A DNA stretch of 50,923 nucleotides, taken from NCBI GenBank assembly GCA_010014525.1, contig RZZT01000002.1, forward strand, positions 1-50,923, in the 5' to 3' direction. Shown piece after piece: positions 7,748 through 18,293 of the stretch. This stretch comes from Candidatus Saccharimonadota bacterium (GTDB lineage: Bacteria; Patescibacteriota; Saccharimonadia; Saccharimonadales; Saccharimonadaceae). The position numbers and the translations under genes were made by a program. Position 1 is the stretch's first letter. Each line of letters begins with the position of its first letter. The notes below the pieces were generated by a model. It made no database searches, had not been told where the DNA came from, and saw only the letters and a list, made by a program, of their open reading frames with translations.

Positions 7748-9364
7748 CTAGTCTTTTTTATATATAGGTAGTGAAAACTTAAAGGTTGATCCGTGATTCA
7801 AGCGACTTTTTAGCTCGACTTTCGTGTCCATCTTGTCTGCTAATTTATTAGAAACATAGAGTCCAAGACCTGTTCCGCCAGTTTCGCGTGTGCGGTAATC
7901 CTCGCTACGGTAGAACTTATCAAACACCCGCTTTTGATCATTTTTAGAAATACCGATTCCAGTGTCAGCTACCGCAAACTCAATTTCGTTAGCTTTATTC
8001 TTGATTGAAATCGTTACACTACCGTCTTTGGTATATTTTATAGAATTGGTGATCAGGTTTTGTAAAAGTTCTTCAAGATAAAGCCGGCTGGTCAATACAT
8101 CTTTCAGATTTGGACCGAGATCTAAATTAAACTCCAAATCTTTTTCTTCAGCGTCCTTAACGTATTTATTGTATAAACTTTCGCCAAGTTCTTTCGTTTT
8201 TATAATCTCACAGCTATCACCGATACCACGTTCGGTACGCGAAAGCGTGGATAAATCATTCACCATATTCGCCAAGAACATAACTTCTTCGTAGGTTGAA
8301 TCGACGGTTTTTTTCATTTTGTCTAGGGGCATATTTTTTTCTATCATTAGCTTCAGATTGCTGATGGCTCCTTCGGCTATTGCCACCGGTGTTCGCAATT
8401 CGTGGCTCACAACACTAATAAACTCGTCACGCTCGTCGTCTAGTGTCTTTTCTTTCGTGATGTCGCGTAAAGTAATCACAAAGCTTTTCTCGCGCGCCAA
8501 ACTCTCATCAGAATAGGTGCCGTGAATTGGCAGAATTGTTAGTTCAACCCTGATTGTCTCGGTTGGCATTTCATAAACCAGATCACTCCGCGTTAGATTT
8601 CGCTTAGTCTGTCTGAGCGTTTTTGAGATATCAAATTCTTCGCCGGTATCGTCTTTTAGGCGCAGAGACTCAGAGATATTCTTACCGGTTAATGTTTCAT
8701 TCGTGTCTAGGAGATTTAGCGCGGCGGCATTGTACACTTCGATCTTTCCGGCAGCATTGACCACCATCATACTATCTGTAAGGTTGTTGATAATTGTCAG
8801 TAGCTTCTCACGCTGATTTCTCTCACGATTTCTGGACTTAATTATACCTTCTTGATTTGATTTTTGCGAGTTCAGAATTGCGACGATCGCCATTCCTAAG
8901 ATTGAAACCGAGATGACGGATGTCATTTGGGTAATCTGAAGATGCCAATCGGCGGGTGAAGAAGAAATACTTTCTAGTAGTGAGGCTATAATAAATAAAG
9001 TCAAGCTAGCCCAAGTCAGGCGAGCGTTAAAATATGAAGATGTATCTATCAGGAGCAAGACCCAGACTGCGATAAATGGAATGTTAAAACCGGAGATGAA
9101 GACAAAATAGGCTAAAGTTAAGATATGATAAATGACGACTTTTTCTAACGGTGGGATGATTTTCTTTTTTTGAGCTTGAATTAATAAAACTACTAGCCAT
9201 AAGGCGGAAATTATGTATAGGGCTAAATCTGAAGAATAGTTATTATTAGGGACTATAGAAAATTTGACTAAGAAACCGTAGACGATCATCAATATAGGCA
9301 TCATTATGGCCGCATATCTTAAAATGTTATTTACGCCCCACCCTTTATTCGCCTCGCTAATCAT
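7748..9364 (-). CDS. Membrane sensor histidine kinase (TM, PAS, HisKA, HATPase_c)
   Basis: H-box SVVSHELRTPVA, N-box NLITNSIKYT, G-boxes ADTGIGI and GGTGLGLYV. Confidence 0.92.
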   Translation of the reverse strand: MISEANKGWGVNNILRYAAIMMPILMIVYGFLVKFSIVPNNNYSSDLALYIISALWLVVLLIQAQKKKIIPPLEKVVIYHILTLAYFVFISGFNIPFIAVWVLLLIDTSSYFNARLTWASLTLFIIASLLESISSSPADWHLQITQMTSVISVSILGMAIVAILNSQKSNQEGIIKSRNRERNQREKLLTIINNLTDSMMVVNAAGKIEVYNAAALNLLDTNETLTGKNISESLRLKDDTGEEFDISKTLRQTKRNLTRSDLVYEMPTETIRVELTILPIHGTYSDESLAREKSFVITLRDITKEKTLDDERDEFISVVSHELRTPVAIAEGAISNLKLMIEKNMPLDKMKKTVDSTYEEVMFLANMVNDLSTLSRTERGIGDSCEIIKTKELGESLYNKYVKDAEEKDLEFNLDLGPNLKDVLTSRLYLEELLQNLITNSIKYTKDGSVTISIKNKANEIEFAVADTGIGISKNDQKRVFDKFYRSEDYRTRETGGTGLGLYVSNKLADKMDTKVELKSRLNHGSTFKFSLPIYKKD

Positions 9365-9441
9365 AAAAACAGTATAACATAAGTGGAATGTTGACGCTAG
9401 TGGGAAATAAGTATGGAATTCAATGTGAGCCTGGTATTCGG

Positions 9442-10797
9442 CTAGTGTTTGCGGTCTAGAGACATAAAGCGTAATCGCTCTGGGTGGAAATACAGCTCAA
9501 CCGTGCCGGTCGGACCATGGCGGTGCTTAGCAAGGATTAAATCTGTGATGTTTTCGCGCTCGGTTTCTGGATTATAATAAGCCTCGCGATAAATGAACAT
9601 TACGATGTCGGCGTCTTGCTCGATCGAGCCAGATTCGCGGAGGTCGGCTAGTTGCGGGATTTGTGGCTGGCGGCTTTCAACTGAACGGCTTAGCTGTGAG
9701 AGTGCAATTACGGGTACGTTTAGCTCGCGTGCGAGGAGCTTAAGCCCACGCGAAATCTCCGAAACTTCTTGTACGCGGTTACCCTGAGCTTGGCTTGAGC
9801 CGCTCCCTTGCATCAGCTGCAAGTAGTCAATAATAATAAGGCCGAGCTCATTTTCGTGCGCGGCACGACGAGCCTTGGTGCGCATTTCGAGGACTGAAAC
9901 ACCCGGCGTGTCATCAATATAGATTGGTGCTTCGGCCATCTCACCCATTGCTTCAGACAATTTTGCAAAGTCGTCATCGCTCAAATTACCGGTGCGGATA
10001 TTCCAACTATCAACTCCGGCAGCATCAGCTAGCATACGGTCAACCAACTGTTCTTTACTCATCTCGAGGCTGAAGAATAGCACTGATTTTTTCTCGATTG
10101 TTGCTACGTTGTAAGCGAGGTTAGTTACTAAGGTTGTTTTGCCCATCGCTGGGCGGGCGGCTAGGATAATTAAGTCGCTGCGTTGCAGGCCGGCAGTCAT
10201 ATTGTCGAGGTCTCGATAGCCAGTTTTGATACCGCGGAGCGAGCCCTTATTTTTGTAGAGTTCATCAAGTCGTTCAAAGCTTTCGTCCAAAATCTCTTCG
10301 ATCGAGGTTAAGTCCTGCTTTAGCGATTGGTCGGAAACATTGAAAAGTTCGGCTTCGCTCTGACCAAGCAATTGTGGCACGCTTAACTCTTCGTTGAAGG
10401 CTAAATCAGAGATTTCGCCGCCAGCTCTTATTAATCGACGGCGTACGGCGGCTTGCGAAACTATATCGGCGTAAGATTTAGCGTGCGCAGCGGTGGGCAC
10501 GTAGTTAGTAAGCTCGGACAGGTAGCTCGAGCCGCCGATAGTATCTAGATCGCCACGTTTTTTAAGCTCGTCAGTTAGGGTTAAGAGGTCAACTGGACTG
10601 CGGCGTTCGTATAGCCGAATCATGCCGTCATAAATAATTGAGTGTCGCTTATCATAAAAATCAATTACTTTGGTGATTTCGGCGACATCCGCCAAGACTT
10701 CTTCGTCGATTAGAATTGCACCGAGCAAGCTCTTCTCGGCATCAACATTCTGCGGCGGAATCTTCCCCACTATAACTTCATTTCGCGAATTATTCAT
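9442..10797 (-). CDS. dnaB: Replicative DNA helicase
   Basis: PPQNVDAEKSLLGAIL, Walker A ARPAMGKTT, LSQLSRSVE. Confidence 0.96.
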   Translation of the reverse strand: MNNSRNEVIVGKIPPQNVDAEKSLLGAILIDEEVLADVAEITKVIDFYDKRHSIIYDGMIRLYERRSPVDLLTLTDELKKRGDLDTIGGSSYLSELTNYVPTAAHAKSYADIVSQAAVRRRLIRAGGEISDLAFNEELSVPQLLGQSEAELFNVSDQSLKQDLTSIEEILDESFERLDELYKNKGSLRGIKTGYRDLDNMTAGLQRSDLIILAARPAMGKTTLVTNLAYNVATIEKKSVLFFSLEMSKEQLVDRMLADAAGVDSWNIRTGNLSDDDFAKLSEAMGEMAEAPIYIDDTPGVSVLEMRTKARRAAHENELGLIIIDYLQLMQGSGSSQAQGNRVQEVSEISRGLKLLARELNVPVIALSQLSRSVESRQPQIPQLADLRESGSIEQDADIVMFIYREAYYNPETERENITDLILAKHRHGPTGTVELYFHPERLRFMSLDRKH

Positions 10798-12253
10798 TGA
10801 TTTTTACCTCTTCTCCGCCCCCCATTATGTCTACTATCGCAGCGGTAGTCTCGTCGCTTGGCGGTTTTTGCTCGGCGTAAGTTTCAAAAGCCCAACTGCC
10901 GGCGTTTAATTTTTTAAGCACATTAGCCATCAAGCCGCGATATTTGGCGGTGTCTAATTTCTTTTTGTAAATTGCGCGCCCAGCATATAGTTTGATTGTA
11001 TAACCATCAATTTCGTATGAGATGCTATTTAGGATCGAAAAAGCTGGCATATTTAACTCTTTCATTTGGCTTAAAAATTCGCTCCACTCAAAAGGTCTGG
11101 CTTCTCCGCTAGGAGTTGGATTTTTTTGCTCTGACTTTTTAGATTCTTCTTTTCTCGTCGCTGGCTTTGGCGTAGGTTTTTTTTCTGTTTGAGCGGGTTT
11201 GATTATCGCGGCTTTTTCTAGTGGCTGAAAATCAGTTTTTTCTACGTGCGCAATTGGGGTCGTTACTTCGATAAAATCAGGCTTGGCCACTACGTCGCTA
11301 GCGATATTTCTTTTGCGCGATTTAATTAAAATACACAGTAGTTTAATATCGACAAATGGTGAATTTTTAGTTTCAACTAGCGGGCTTAAAAGCACGATTA
11401 AGTGCGGTTTAGTGGCTAGATTGCGGCGAACCTCGGTAATGAATTGTTCGACAAAAGTCTGCAAATTTAAGCCACTTTTTTTGGTATCTTCGATGATTTT
11501 GATAATTTCGCTTACGTTTTGTGCTTCATATTCGGAGATTAATCGGCGAATATTTTTTTGCGGTGTCAAGCCTAGGATTGATTCCAAGAACTCGGGTGTA
11601 ATTTCGCCTTTACTATTCATGCTGGAAATTTGGTCCAGTAGCGAGATGCTGTCACGAAAACTGCCGCCACCGCGCTCTGCGATCAAAGATAACGCCTCGT
11701 CGTTAATTTTAAGGTTTTCGCTATCGGCAATAAAACGCAGGTGTTTAATAATACTCTCTCGCGAAATATAATGGAAAACAAATTGTTGCGTGCGGCTAAT
11801 GATTGTCGGTGGAAGTTTATGCGCATCAGTAGTCGCTAAGATGAAAACCACGTGTTCCGGTGGTTCCTCGAGAGTTTTGAGCAACGCATTAAACGCCTGC
11901 TTACTTAGCATATGAACTTCGTCTATGATATAAATTCGCTTGTCGGCTGAAAACGGCGCTACTTGCACTTGATCGCGCAACGAGCGAATATCATCTATGC
12001 CGTTGTTGCTGGCGGCATCAATTTCGATAATGTCTGGGTGGTATGATTCATCTACATATGGGATTTTATTAATTTCGTGGGCTAAAATTCGTGCTACGCT
12101 AGTTTTGCCTACGCCGCGTGGGCCGGTCAAAAGATAAGCGTGCGCAATTTTGTTTTTAGAGATTGCCGATTCTAATACGGTAGTGATGTGATCTTGCCCC
12201 ACTACTTCGCTCAGCTTCTTGCTGCGATATTTTCTATAAAACGCCTGACTCAT
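10790..12253 (-). CDS. dnaX: DNA polymerase III gamma/tau subunit
   Basis: FYRKYRSKKLSEVVGQDH, Walker A GPRGVGKT, DEVHMLS; leaderless-type start at 12253. Confidence 0.95.
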   Translation of the reverse strand: MSQAFYRKYRSKKLSEVVGQDHITTVLESAISKNKIAHAYLLTGPRGVGKTSVARILAHEINKIPYVDESYHPDIIEIDAASNNGIDDIRSLRDQVQVAPFSADKRIYIIDEVHMLSKQAFNALLKTLEEPPEHVVFILATTDAHKLPPTIISRTQQFVFHYISRESIIKHLRFIADSENLKINDEALSLIAERGGGSFRDSISLLDQISSMNSKGEITPEFLESILGLTPQKNIRRLISEYEAQNVSEIIKIIEDTKKSGLNLQTFVEQFITEVRRNLATKPHLIVLLSPLVETKNSPFVDIKLLCILIKSRKRNIASDVVAKPDFIEVTTPIAHVEKTDFQPLEKAAIIKPAQTEKKPTPKPATRKEESKKSEQKNPTPSGEARPFEWSEFLSQMKELNMPAFSILNSISYEIDGYTIKLYAGRAIYKKKLDTAKYRGLMANVLKKLNAGSWAFETYAEQKPPSDETTAAIVDIMGGGEEVKINE

Positions 12254-12290
12254 TACTAATATTTTACCACTTTTTGCTTGGTTTTTAAAG

Positions 12291-13214
12291 CTAGAAATCA
12301 AACAATGAGGCTTGCCGTTCAGGTAGCTCAACTTCAGTTATCTTATTGGAGATTTTAAGCTTATAGCCGGTAAATTTACGAGCTGGAATAACTAAATTTT
12401 CGTCTTGTTGCTGTGCGATTAAAATGTAGCCGACTTGCGCCAAGAGTTTACCTGAAAAGGTAATTTTGTTCGCAGATTCCAACTTGGTTGTATCTATAAT
12501 TTCGCCGTGTGGTATAGTTTGATTAGAATAAAATTTATCTAAAAACATCACTTCGTTTTGGGTGAATCTAATGTTTAAATTTGATTCAATTAAGTCACGA
12601 GCTTCATTCAATAATTGTCCAGCTTTAACCTCATCAAATTTAATTTCAAGTAATTTGATTTTAGCATTACTTTTAACATTTTCGCAAAAGCTTGGCATTG
12701 CTGAAATCTTTGCTTCGTAATTTCTGGCTACGTTGGCGCTTGGAAATTCGTCCAGAATCAGAGCCGCTCGTGCGCCTTGCTCCAGAAGTCGAGCGATATC
12801 ACGGCCGGCGAAGGAAATACCAACCTTAATAGTATTTTCGGCGAAATACGCCAGATAAACAAAATGTGGCTGCTGATTTCTTTCAATCTGCTGGGCTGAG
12901 ATATCACCTTCGGCGGCGTTGTAAAAAGCCGGATTAAAGCCGGTACGTTTCTGGCAGCGCGGACATTGCTCGTATTTTTTCTCTACTTCGGACCTCTCTG
13001 GGCAAGCGAATTCCTCGCCAGTTGTTAAATCATGCCAGCCAATGCAAAAACGTTGTGCGGTTGCGATTTCTAGTGTAATATCTTCGCCAAAAGTGGGTGT
13101 AAAATTGTAAATTCTATCAGTTTCTGGTTCAATTAACTTCAGCCTTGGTTTTTTGTTTCTATCAAAATCTACTCGAGCGAGTAATAAATCTTTATCGTAA
13201 ATTCCCTGGTTCAT
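12291..13214 (-). CDS. DUF2797-like protein ending in QASLFDF
   Basis: HFVYLAYFAENTIKVGIS and LLEQGARAA motifs, C...CxxC cluster; leaderless-type start at 13214. Confidence 0.75.
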   Translation of the reverse strand: MNQGIYDKDLLLARVDFDRNKKPRLKLIEPETDRIYNFTPTFGEDITLEIATAQRFCIGWHDLTTGEEFACPERSEVEKKYEQCPRCQKRTGFNPAFYNAAEGDISAQQIERNQQPHFVYLAYFAENTIKVGISFAGRDIARLLEQGARAALILDEFPSANVARNYEAKISAMPSFCENVKSNAKIKLLEIKFDEVKAGQLLNEARDLIESNLNIRFTQNEVMFLDKFYSNQTIPHGEIIDTTKLESANKITFSGKLLAQVGYILIAQQQDENLVIPARKFTGYKLKISNKITEVELPERQASLFDF

Positions 13215-13253
13215 CTTTATATTGTAGCACAAATTTTATCGGTCGGCTACTAG

Positions 13254-16200
13254 CTATTGTTCGCCCAAAACTTCGTCTTCAAACGCAATTAAATCCGCCA
13301 CGCTTACGCCCTGACCGGTTTTACTTGGCTGGATGGAATCGATTGTGAAATTCTTGATTTTGTTATCTAGTGCAAAAAGTAAATCTTTTATTCGTTGTTG
13401 AGTTTCGCTATTAAATTCTATAGATTTTACTATCGGTGTGCGATATTTTTCGTCGCCCTCGATAAATTCCAGTCGGCCGGTTTTAACTTTGTAGTTCTTG
13501 AATTCTGGCGAATTTTCGAGCAAAATTTTATAAAAATACAGCTGCATCTGGTATTTATGTAATTTTGGCTTGTTTTTGAAATTTTCTTTCTCGGTGATAT
13601 TGCCAGTTTTAAAATCAACAATTTCGATAGTTTTGGCATTTTCGTCGATTTCAATTCGGTCAATACCGCCGCTAATCAACACTTCTCCGTCTAATAGAAT
13701 CTTGCCAATTTTTACTTCGCTGGCGGCTTTGCACTCAAAAATAGTCGCCCGCTGATTGTAAAAATTAGTAAATGCCGCCAATGCTCGCGCCAATTCGTTC
13801 TGCTTCTGTTGAGGCGACAATCGGAGCCTACTAACTTTTGTCTCAACTTCTCGCAGAATTGTTTCTAGTCTTACTGTTTCGCCTCTGTTAATCTGCTTCT
13901 GCCAAAAATCAAAAACTTGGTGCATTAAAGTTCCGAATTGTGCAGAGCCCGAAACTTCTTGCGGAAAACGCAGAATATGGTTTTCGAAGAATTTATTCGG
14001 GCCGCCATATTTGGCGTCGTAGAAACTAGTCAAAGTTGAAGCTGAATGGCTGAAATGTTGTAATTTATCGGCAAAAAGTTGCTCGTTTTTGAGTTTGGGG
14101 ATATCTAGATTATCGCTCCAGTTAATTTGTAAGATTCCTAAACTCGGTGTTTCGCTCTCATCGACAATGATTTTATTGAAACCGACTGGCATATTTTCGG
14201 CAATTTGGTCGGCGCGATTTTCGGCTAACAGTTTAAGCGGTGACTTGGTCCGACCGTCAAAAGTTTTGTCGGAGCTAGTCAAATAAAGATTAGTTTTAGC
14301 ACGAGTAATTGCTACAAAAAACAAACGTTTTTTGGTATCTTGCTGGTTCGGGTCTTTAATTCGCTCCATATTTTTAGGTAGCGAAATTACTTGTGAATTT
14401 CCCTTGCCTGTGCCCCAAGCTGAATCGTCAACCGAAATTAAGAAAGTATGCTTAAACTCCAAGCCCTTGGCGCCAAATGCCGTCATCACCTGCACAGCGT
14501 TTTGGTCGGTTGAAAATGCAGTTTTGCTTACAATTTTTATTCCACTTTCTTGATAAATATTAATCATCCGCAGAAACTCAGTGACGGTAATCGCAGTTTC
14601 TCCGGTGATGTTGTTTTTGGATTTTTCGCGCAGAATCGTCAAGTAAGTCGCTAAATTATAGAAATCCTCATCAGACTTTTGACTATAAAACTCACGTAGT
14701 GGCGATTTAAACCCCGTTTCGGTTTCGGTGCTTCCAATGACCAAGTCAACGATTGTTTCGAAAGTTTCTTGGTTAATTTTTTGTGATAACTCGATGAAGA
14801 ATTTAGCGATATCTTGCAACTTCTGGTTCTCTGATTCTAGCAAAATTTGCGTAAGATTTGGCGCGGAGTCATCCCAACGGTTAAACTTAGAAACGGTTTG
14901 ATAAATTTCGATTAAACCATTTTGCCAAAAATCAAACACTAAAACTTTAGGCCAAATTACATTTTGGTTGGTTGAATCGTCAGCGATACTTTGCACCAAT
15001 TTCAACATTTCAATTACCTGTTTGACCGGTTTTTCATCTAGAATGTTCTCGGACTTTTCGTATTCAACTGGCAAATTAAAATGGTGTAGATATTTAGACA
15101 TTTCCTCTAAAATTGCGTGTCTAGGCGCTAGAACCGCGATTTCGCGTGGTCTAACTCCGCTTTCAACTAGCGCGCGAATTTTTCCTGCCACTTCATAAAA
15201 TTCGGTTGATTGATGAGCAAAGCTTTTGCGCCAAATACTGACATCTGTAATATTTGGGTTGGCCTGAATAACTTTCTTATTTAAATCCTTGATTTTGCGG
15301 GAAAGCCGACCCTCAATTTGTTCGGCAATAGTTTCTGCAAAATCGAGAATTGTTTGGTGCGAGCGATAGTTTTTAGTGAGGTTAATCGTCTTCGTTGGGC
15401 AATTATAAAAGCTCATAAAGTCGTGCATATTCGAAAATTGCGCGCCTTGAAACGCCATAATCGCTTGGTCGTCGTCGCCCACCGCTAAAACATTAGGCTC
15501 GTAATCTGGAATCATTTCGTTTGAGGTCAGGAGCTCGACAATTCTGCTCTGTGCGCCGTTGGTGTCCTGATATTCATCTAGCAAAATATATTGATATTTT
15601 TCTTGCATCGTGAAACGGAAATCAGCATTGTTTTCGAGTAGTCTAATCGCGCGTAAAATCATATCGTTGAAATCCTGTAGGCCATCATTTTGCAACGACG
15701 CCTCATATGTAGCGTAAAATTCGGCCAAATCCAACGCTTTTCTGCTGGCGGATTCATCTTTGAAACGGAAATTGTTATTATGATTTTTCTCGAAATATTT
15801 ATCTTTCCAACCTTTAGTGAGATGTGTGATCGATTGCTTGGGATCGGCTTCTAACTTTGCAATTTGCTCACTAAAATTAGCGTAAATTTGCTCTAAAATA
15901 GTTGGTGTTTTGGCATAAATGCGCGGTTCGTCAAATGTTTTGAGTGTTTGAGCTAGCCTGCTCAAAATTTCGATTTTTTGTATGGCAGCAGAAACTTTGC
16001 CAGCACCTTTGCTACTCTGTTTGACGGCGGCTAATTCGTCCATAATCTGTAGTGAGTCGCTTGCCTTTTTAATTAGTTTTAGGTTTTGCAGAGCAATTTG
16101 TTTAAAAATTTCAGGCGAAATGTCCTCTTGCTTAATGTCTTGAATTGCAATTAAAATATCACGAACTTTGTTTTTCTCTGGCGCCAGCAGATTATCGTGC

Positions 16201-16595
16201 GGTAAATTTTGCTTTATATCCCTAATGATTTCAAATTGTTTCAATTCGTCGATTGAGACTCGCTCTTCGTCTAAATAATCGCGGCCTTGGGCCAAAAGCG
16301 AATTGCCGAATGAGTGATAGGTCGAGATTTCCACTTCATAAGCGGCGGATGCTCCGATGAAGCTCGCTAGCCGTTCGCGCATATTTTCAGCACCGTTTTC
16401 GGTAAAGGTCAAACAAAGAATATTATTCGGGCTAGCGTCTGTTATCCGTAGAATATTGGCAACGCGGGCGCTCAAAAGCTGGGTTTTACCCGTTCCTGGA
16501 CCAGCAATCACTAGAACTGGACCATAAATATTGTCGACCGCCTCACGCTGCTCATCATTTAGTTGATTGTAAACTTTTCTAAAATTATCGCCCAT
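13254..16595 (-). CDS. UvrD/Rep-family helicase with C-terminal PD-(D/E)XK nuclease (AddA/RecB-like)
   Basis: Walker A AGPGTGKTQ, DEYQDTN, C-terminal GGIDRIEI...IEIVDFKTG...YQMQLYFY; GAGGGA SD. Confidence 0.9.
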   Translation of the reverse strand: MGDNFRKVYNQLNDEQREAVDNIYGPVLVIAGPGTGKTQLLSARVANILRITDASPNNILCLTFTENGAENMRERLASFIGASAAYEVEISTYHSFGNSLLAQGRDYLDEERVSIDELKQFEIIRDIKQNLPHDNLLAPEKNKVRDILIAIQDIKQEDISPEIFKQIALQNLKLIKKASDSLQIMDELAAVKQSSKGAGKVSAAIQKIEILSRLAQTLKTFDEPRIYAKTPTILEQIYANFSEQIAKLEADPKQSITHLTKGWKDKYFEKNHNNNFRFKDESASRKALDLAEFYATYEASLQNDGLQDFNDMILRAIRLLENNADFRFTMQEKYQYILLDEYQDTNGAQSRIVELLTSNEMIPDYEPNVLAVGDDDQAIMAFQGAQFSNMHDFMSFYNCPTKTINLTKNYRSHQTILDFAETIAEQIEGRLSRKIKDLNKKVIQANPNITDVSIWRKSFAHQSTEFYEVAGKIRALVESGVRPREIAVLAPRHAILEEMSKYLHHFNLPVEYEKSENILDEKPVKQVIEMLKLVQSIADDSTNQNVIWPKVLVFDFWQNGLIEIYQTVSKFNRWDDSAPNLTQILLESENQKLQDIAKFFIELSQKINQETFETIVDLVIGSTETETGFKSPLREFYSQKSDEDFYNLATYLTILREKSKNNITGETAITVTEFLRMINIYQESGIKIVSKTAFSTDQNAVQVMTAFGAKGLEFKHTFLISVDDSAWGTGKGNSQVISLPKNMERIKDPNQQDTKKRLFFVAITRAKTNLYLTSSDKTFDGRTKSPLKLLAENRADQIAENMPVGFNKIIVDESETPSLGILQINWSDNLDIPKLKNEQLFADKLQHFSHSASTLTSFYDAKYGGPNKFFENHILRFPQEVSGSAQFGTLMHQVFDFWQKQINRGETVRLETILREVETKVSRLRLSPQQKQNELARALAAFTNFYNQRATIFECKAASEVKIGKILLDGEVLISGGIDRIEIDENAKTIEIVDFKTGNITEKENFKNKPKLHKYQMQLYFYKILLENSPEFKNYKVKTGRLEFIEGDEKYRTPIVKSIEFNSETQQRIKDLLFALDNKIKNFTIDSIQPSKTGQGVSVADLIAFEDEVLGEQ

Positions 16596-16608
16596 AAATC
16601 CCTCTTTT

Positions 16609-17664
16609 TTAAATTACGATTCCGCCGCCTAAGCAAACTTGGCCGTCATAAATCACCACACTTTGACCAGGTGTTACGGCGCGCTGTTCGTCTGATAATT
16701 TTAATGTTAAATTGTCGCCATCAAATTCAATTCGACTTTCGATTAGCGGCGCGCGGTGGCGAACCCGAATTTGGTATGATTTTGTGGTGTCTGCCGGCTG
16801 ATTAATCCAGTGAACCGCCGAAAGTTCAACTTCTCGGGTCCAAAGCTCGCCATTGTTAAGATTAGTTGTAACGTAAACTTCGTTTTTGTCCATATTTTTA
16901 CCGCAAACATAAAATGGCAAACCACCACCGATATTCAATCCATGGCGTTGGCCGAGCGTGTAAAAAATTGCGCCGTCGTGATATCCAACAGCCTCACCTG
17001 TTTGCTGATTGATAATTTTACCAGGTTTTTGCTCTGGTATAAATTGTTTCAAGAAGTCACGAATACCGATTCTACCAACAAAGCAAATACCTTGCGAATC
17101 TTTTTTGCTAGCGGTAAATAAATTGCGTGCCTCTGCCATCGTTCGCACTTCTGGCTTAGTGAATTCGCCAAGTGGTAATAAAGTTTTTTCTAAAGCCTCG
17201 CCCCGCACGCGGTACAAAAAATAGGTCTGGTCTTTATTATCATCTTTAGCTCGTAAAAGCTCACCATTCTTGGTGCCGGCATAGTGGCCGGTCGCAATCA
17301 TATCCGCGCCGTCTTCAAGGGCCGCCTCAAGAAATAGTTTAAATTTAACTTCTTGGTTACACATAATATCTGGATTGGGTGTGCGACCGGCGGAATATTC
17401 GTCAATCATATATTGCACGACCTTTTCGCGGTATTCAGTTTCGAAATCAAACACTTTAAAATCGATACCGAGCTGAACTGCCACGCGTTTGGCGTCGGCT
17501 AAATCTTCCGCCCACGGGCATTTCATACCGGGCAAATCTTGCGTCCAGTTTTTCATATAAACGCCGGTTACATGGTAACCACGCTCTTTTAGTAGTGCTG
17601 CAGTGAGACTGGAATCGACTCCGCCGCTCATACCGACGTAAACTTTAGCTCCTATATTATCCAT
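16609..17664 (-). CDS. mnmA: tRNA-specific 2-thiouridylase
   Basis: GMSGGVDSSLTAALL, NPDIMCNQEVKF, DSQGICFVG; AAGGAG SD. Confidence 0.96.
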   Translation of the reverse strand: MDNIGAKVYVGMSGGVDSSLTAALLKERGYHVTGVYMKNWTQDLPGMKCPWAEDLADAKRVAVQLGIDFKVFDFETEYREKVVQYMIDEYSAGRTPNPDIMCNQEVKFKLFLEAALEDGADMIATGHYAGTKNGELLRAKDDNKDQTYFLYRVRGEALEKTLLPLGEFTKPEVRTMAEARNLFTASKKDSQGICFVGRIGIRDFLKQFIPEQKPGKIINQQTGEAVGYHDGAIFYTLGQRHGLNIGGGLPFYVCGKNMDKNEVYVTTNLNNGELWTREVELSAVHWINQPADTTKSYQIRVRHRAPLIESRIEFDGDNLTLKLSDEQRAVTPGQSVVIYDGQVCLGGGIVI

Positions 17665-18292
17665 TATTTGCTCCTTGTTCTACGAAAAATATAATAATGC
17701 CACCTAGCTCGCTCAGGGTTAGCTGCCAGCCGCGTAGGCTCAACCACCAAAAATTGGTCCACTGAGGGTCATTTTGCGCTGGTGCGTTGATGATTTCTAC
17801 GCCCGTTCCGTAAAGCGCTCGCGAAAATTCCAAATATGCGCGCCGTTGGTGATATCCGCTGGTCGTCAAAATAATTTTTTTGAATTTGTTGTCTGTAATA
17901 ATTTTGGCCGTGAGCTCTGCGTTTTGGTTGGTATTTTTTGCATCTTCGTCAATCAAAATATTAGCGGCCGGTACGCCTTGCTCGATTGCTTGAGATTTCA
18001 TAACATTGGCGTTTGAAGGGCTCGAAACATCGGCGGCAGCTCCTGAAAAAATGACTTTTTCAGCCCAACCTTGTTGGTAGAGTCTTACGGCTTCGTTGGT
18101 ACGTGCGGCCGTGTTTCCGCCGGAAATCGAGATGATAGCATCAACTTTTTGGCACTTTGAAATGCTTGATTGATAAATCCCCGGCGTGCTACAGTCGGCA
18201 ATATCGTTCGGCGCGAGGAAAAATGTGCAAGCTACGACAAAAATCGCTAGAGCTATCAAAATAATTAGTGTGTCAAAGAAAAACTTCTTCAT
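17657..18292 (-). CDS. YdcF/DUF218-family membrane-anchored protein
   Basis: DUF218-like IISISGGN...EAVRLYQQGWAEKVIFSG...NTNQNAE...TSGYHQRRA. Confidence 0.85.
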   Translation of the reverse strand: MKKFFFDTLIILIALAIFVVACTFFLAPNDIADCSTPGIYQSSISKCQKVDAIISISGGNTAARTNEAVRLYQQGWAEKVIFSGAAADVSSPSNANVMKSQAIEQGVPAANILIDEDAKNTNQNAELTAKIITDNKFKKIILTTSGYHQRRAYLEFSRALYGTGVEIINAPAQNDPQWTNFWWLSLRGWQLTLSELGGIIIFFVEQGANNG

Positions 18293-18293
18293 T

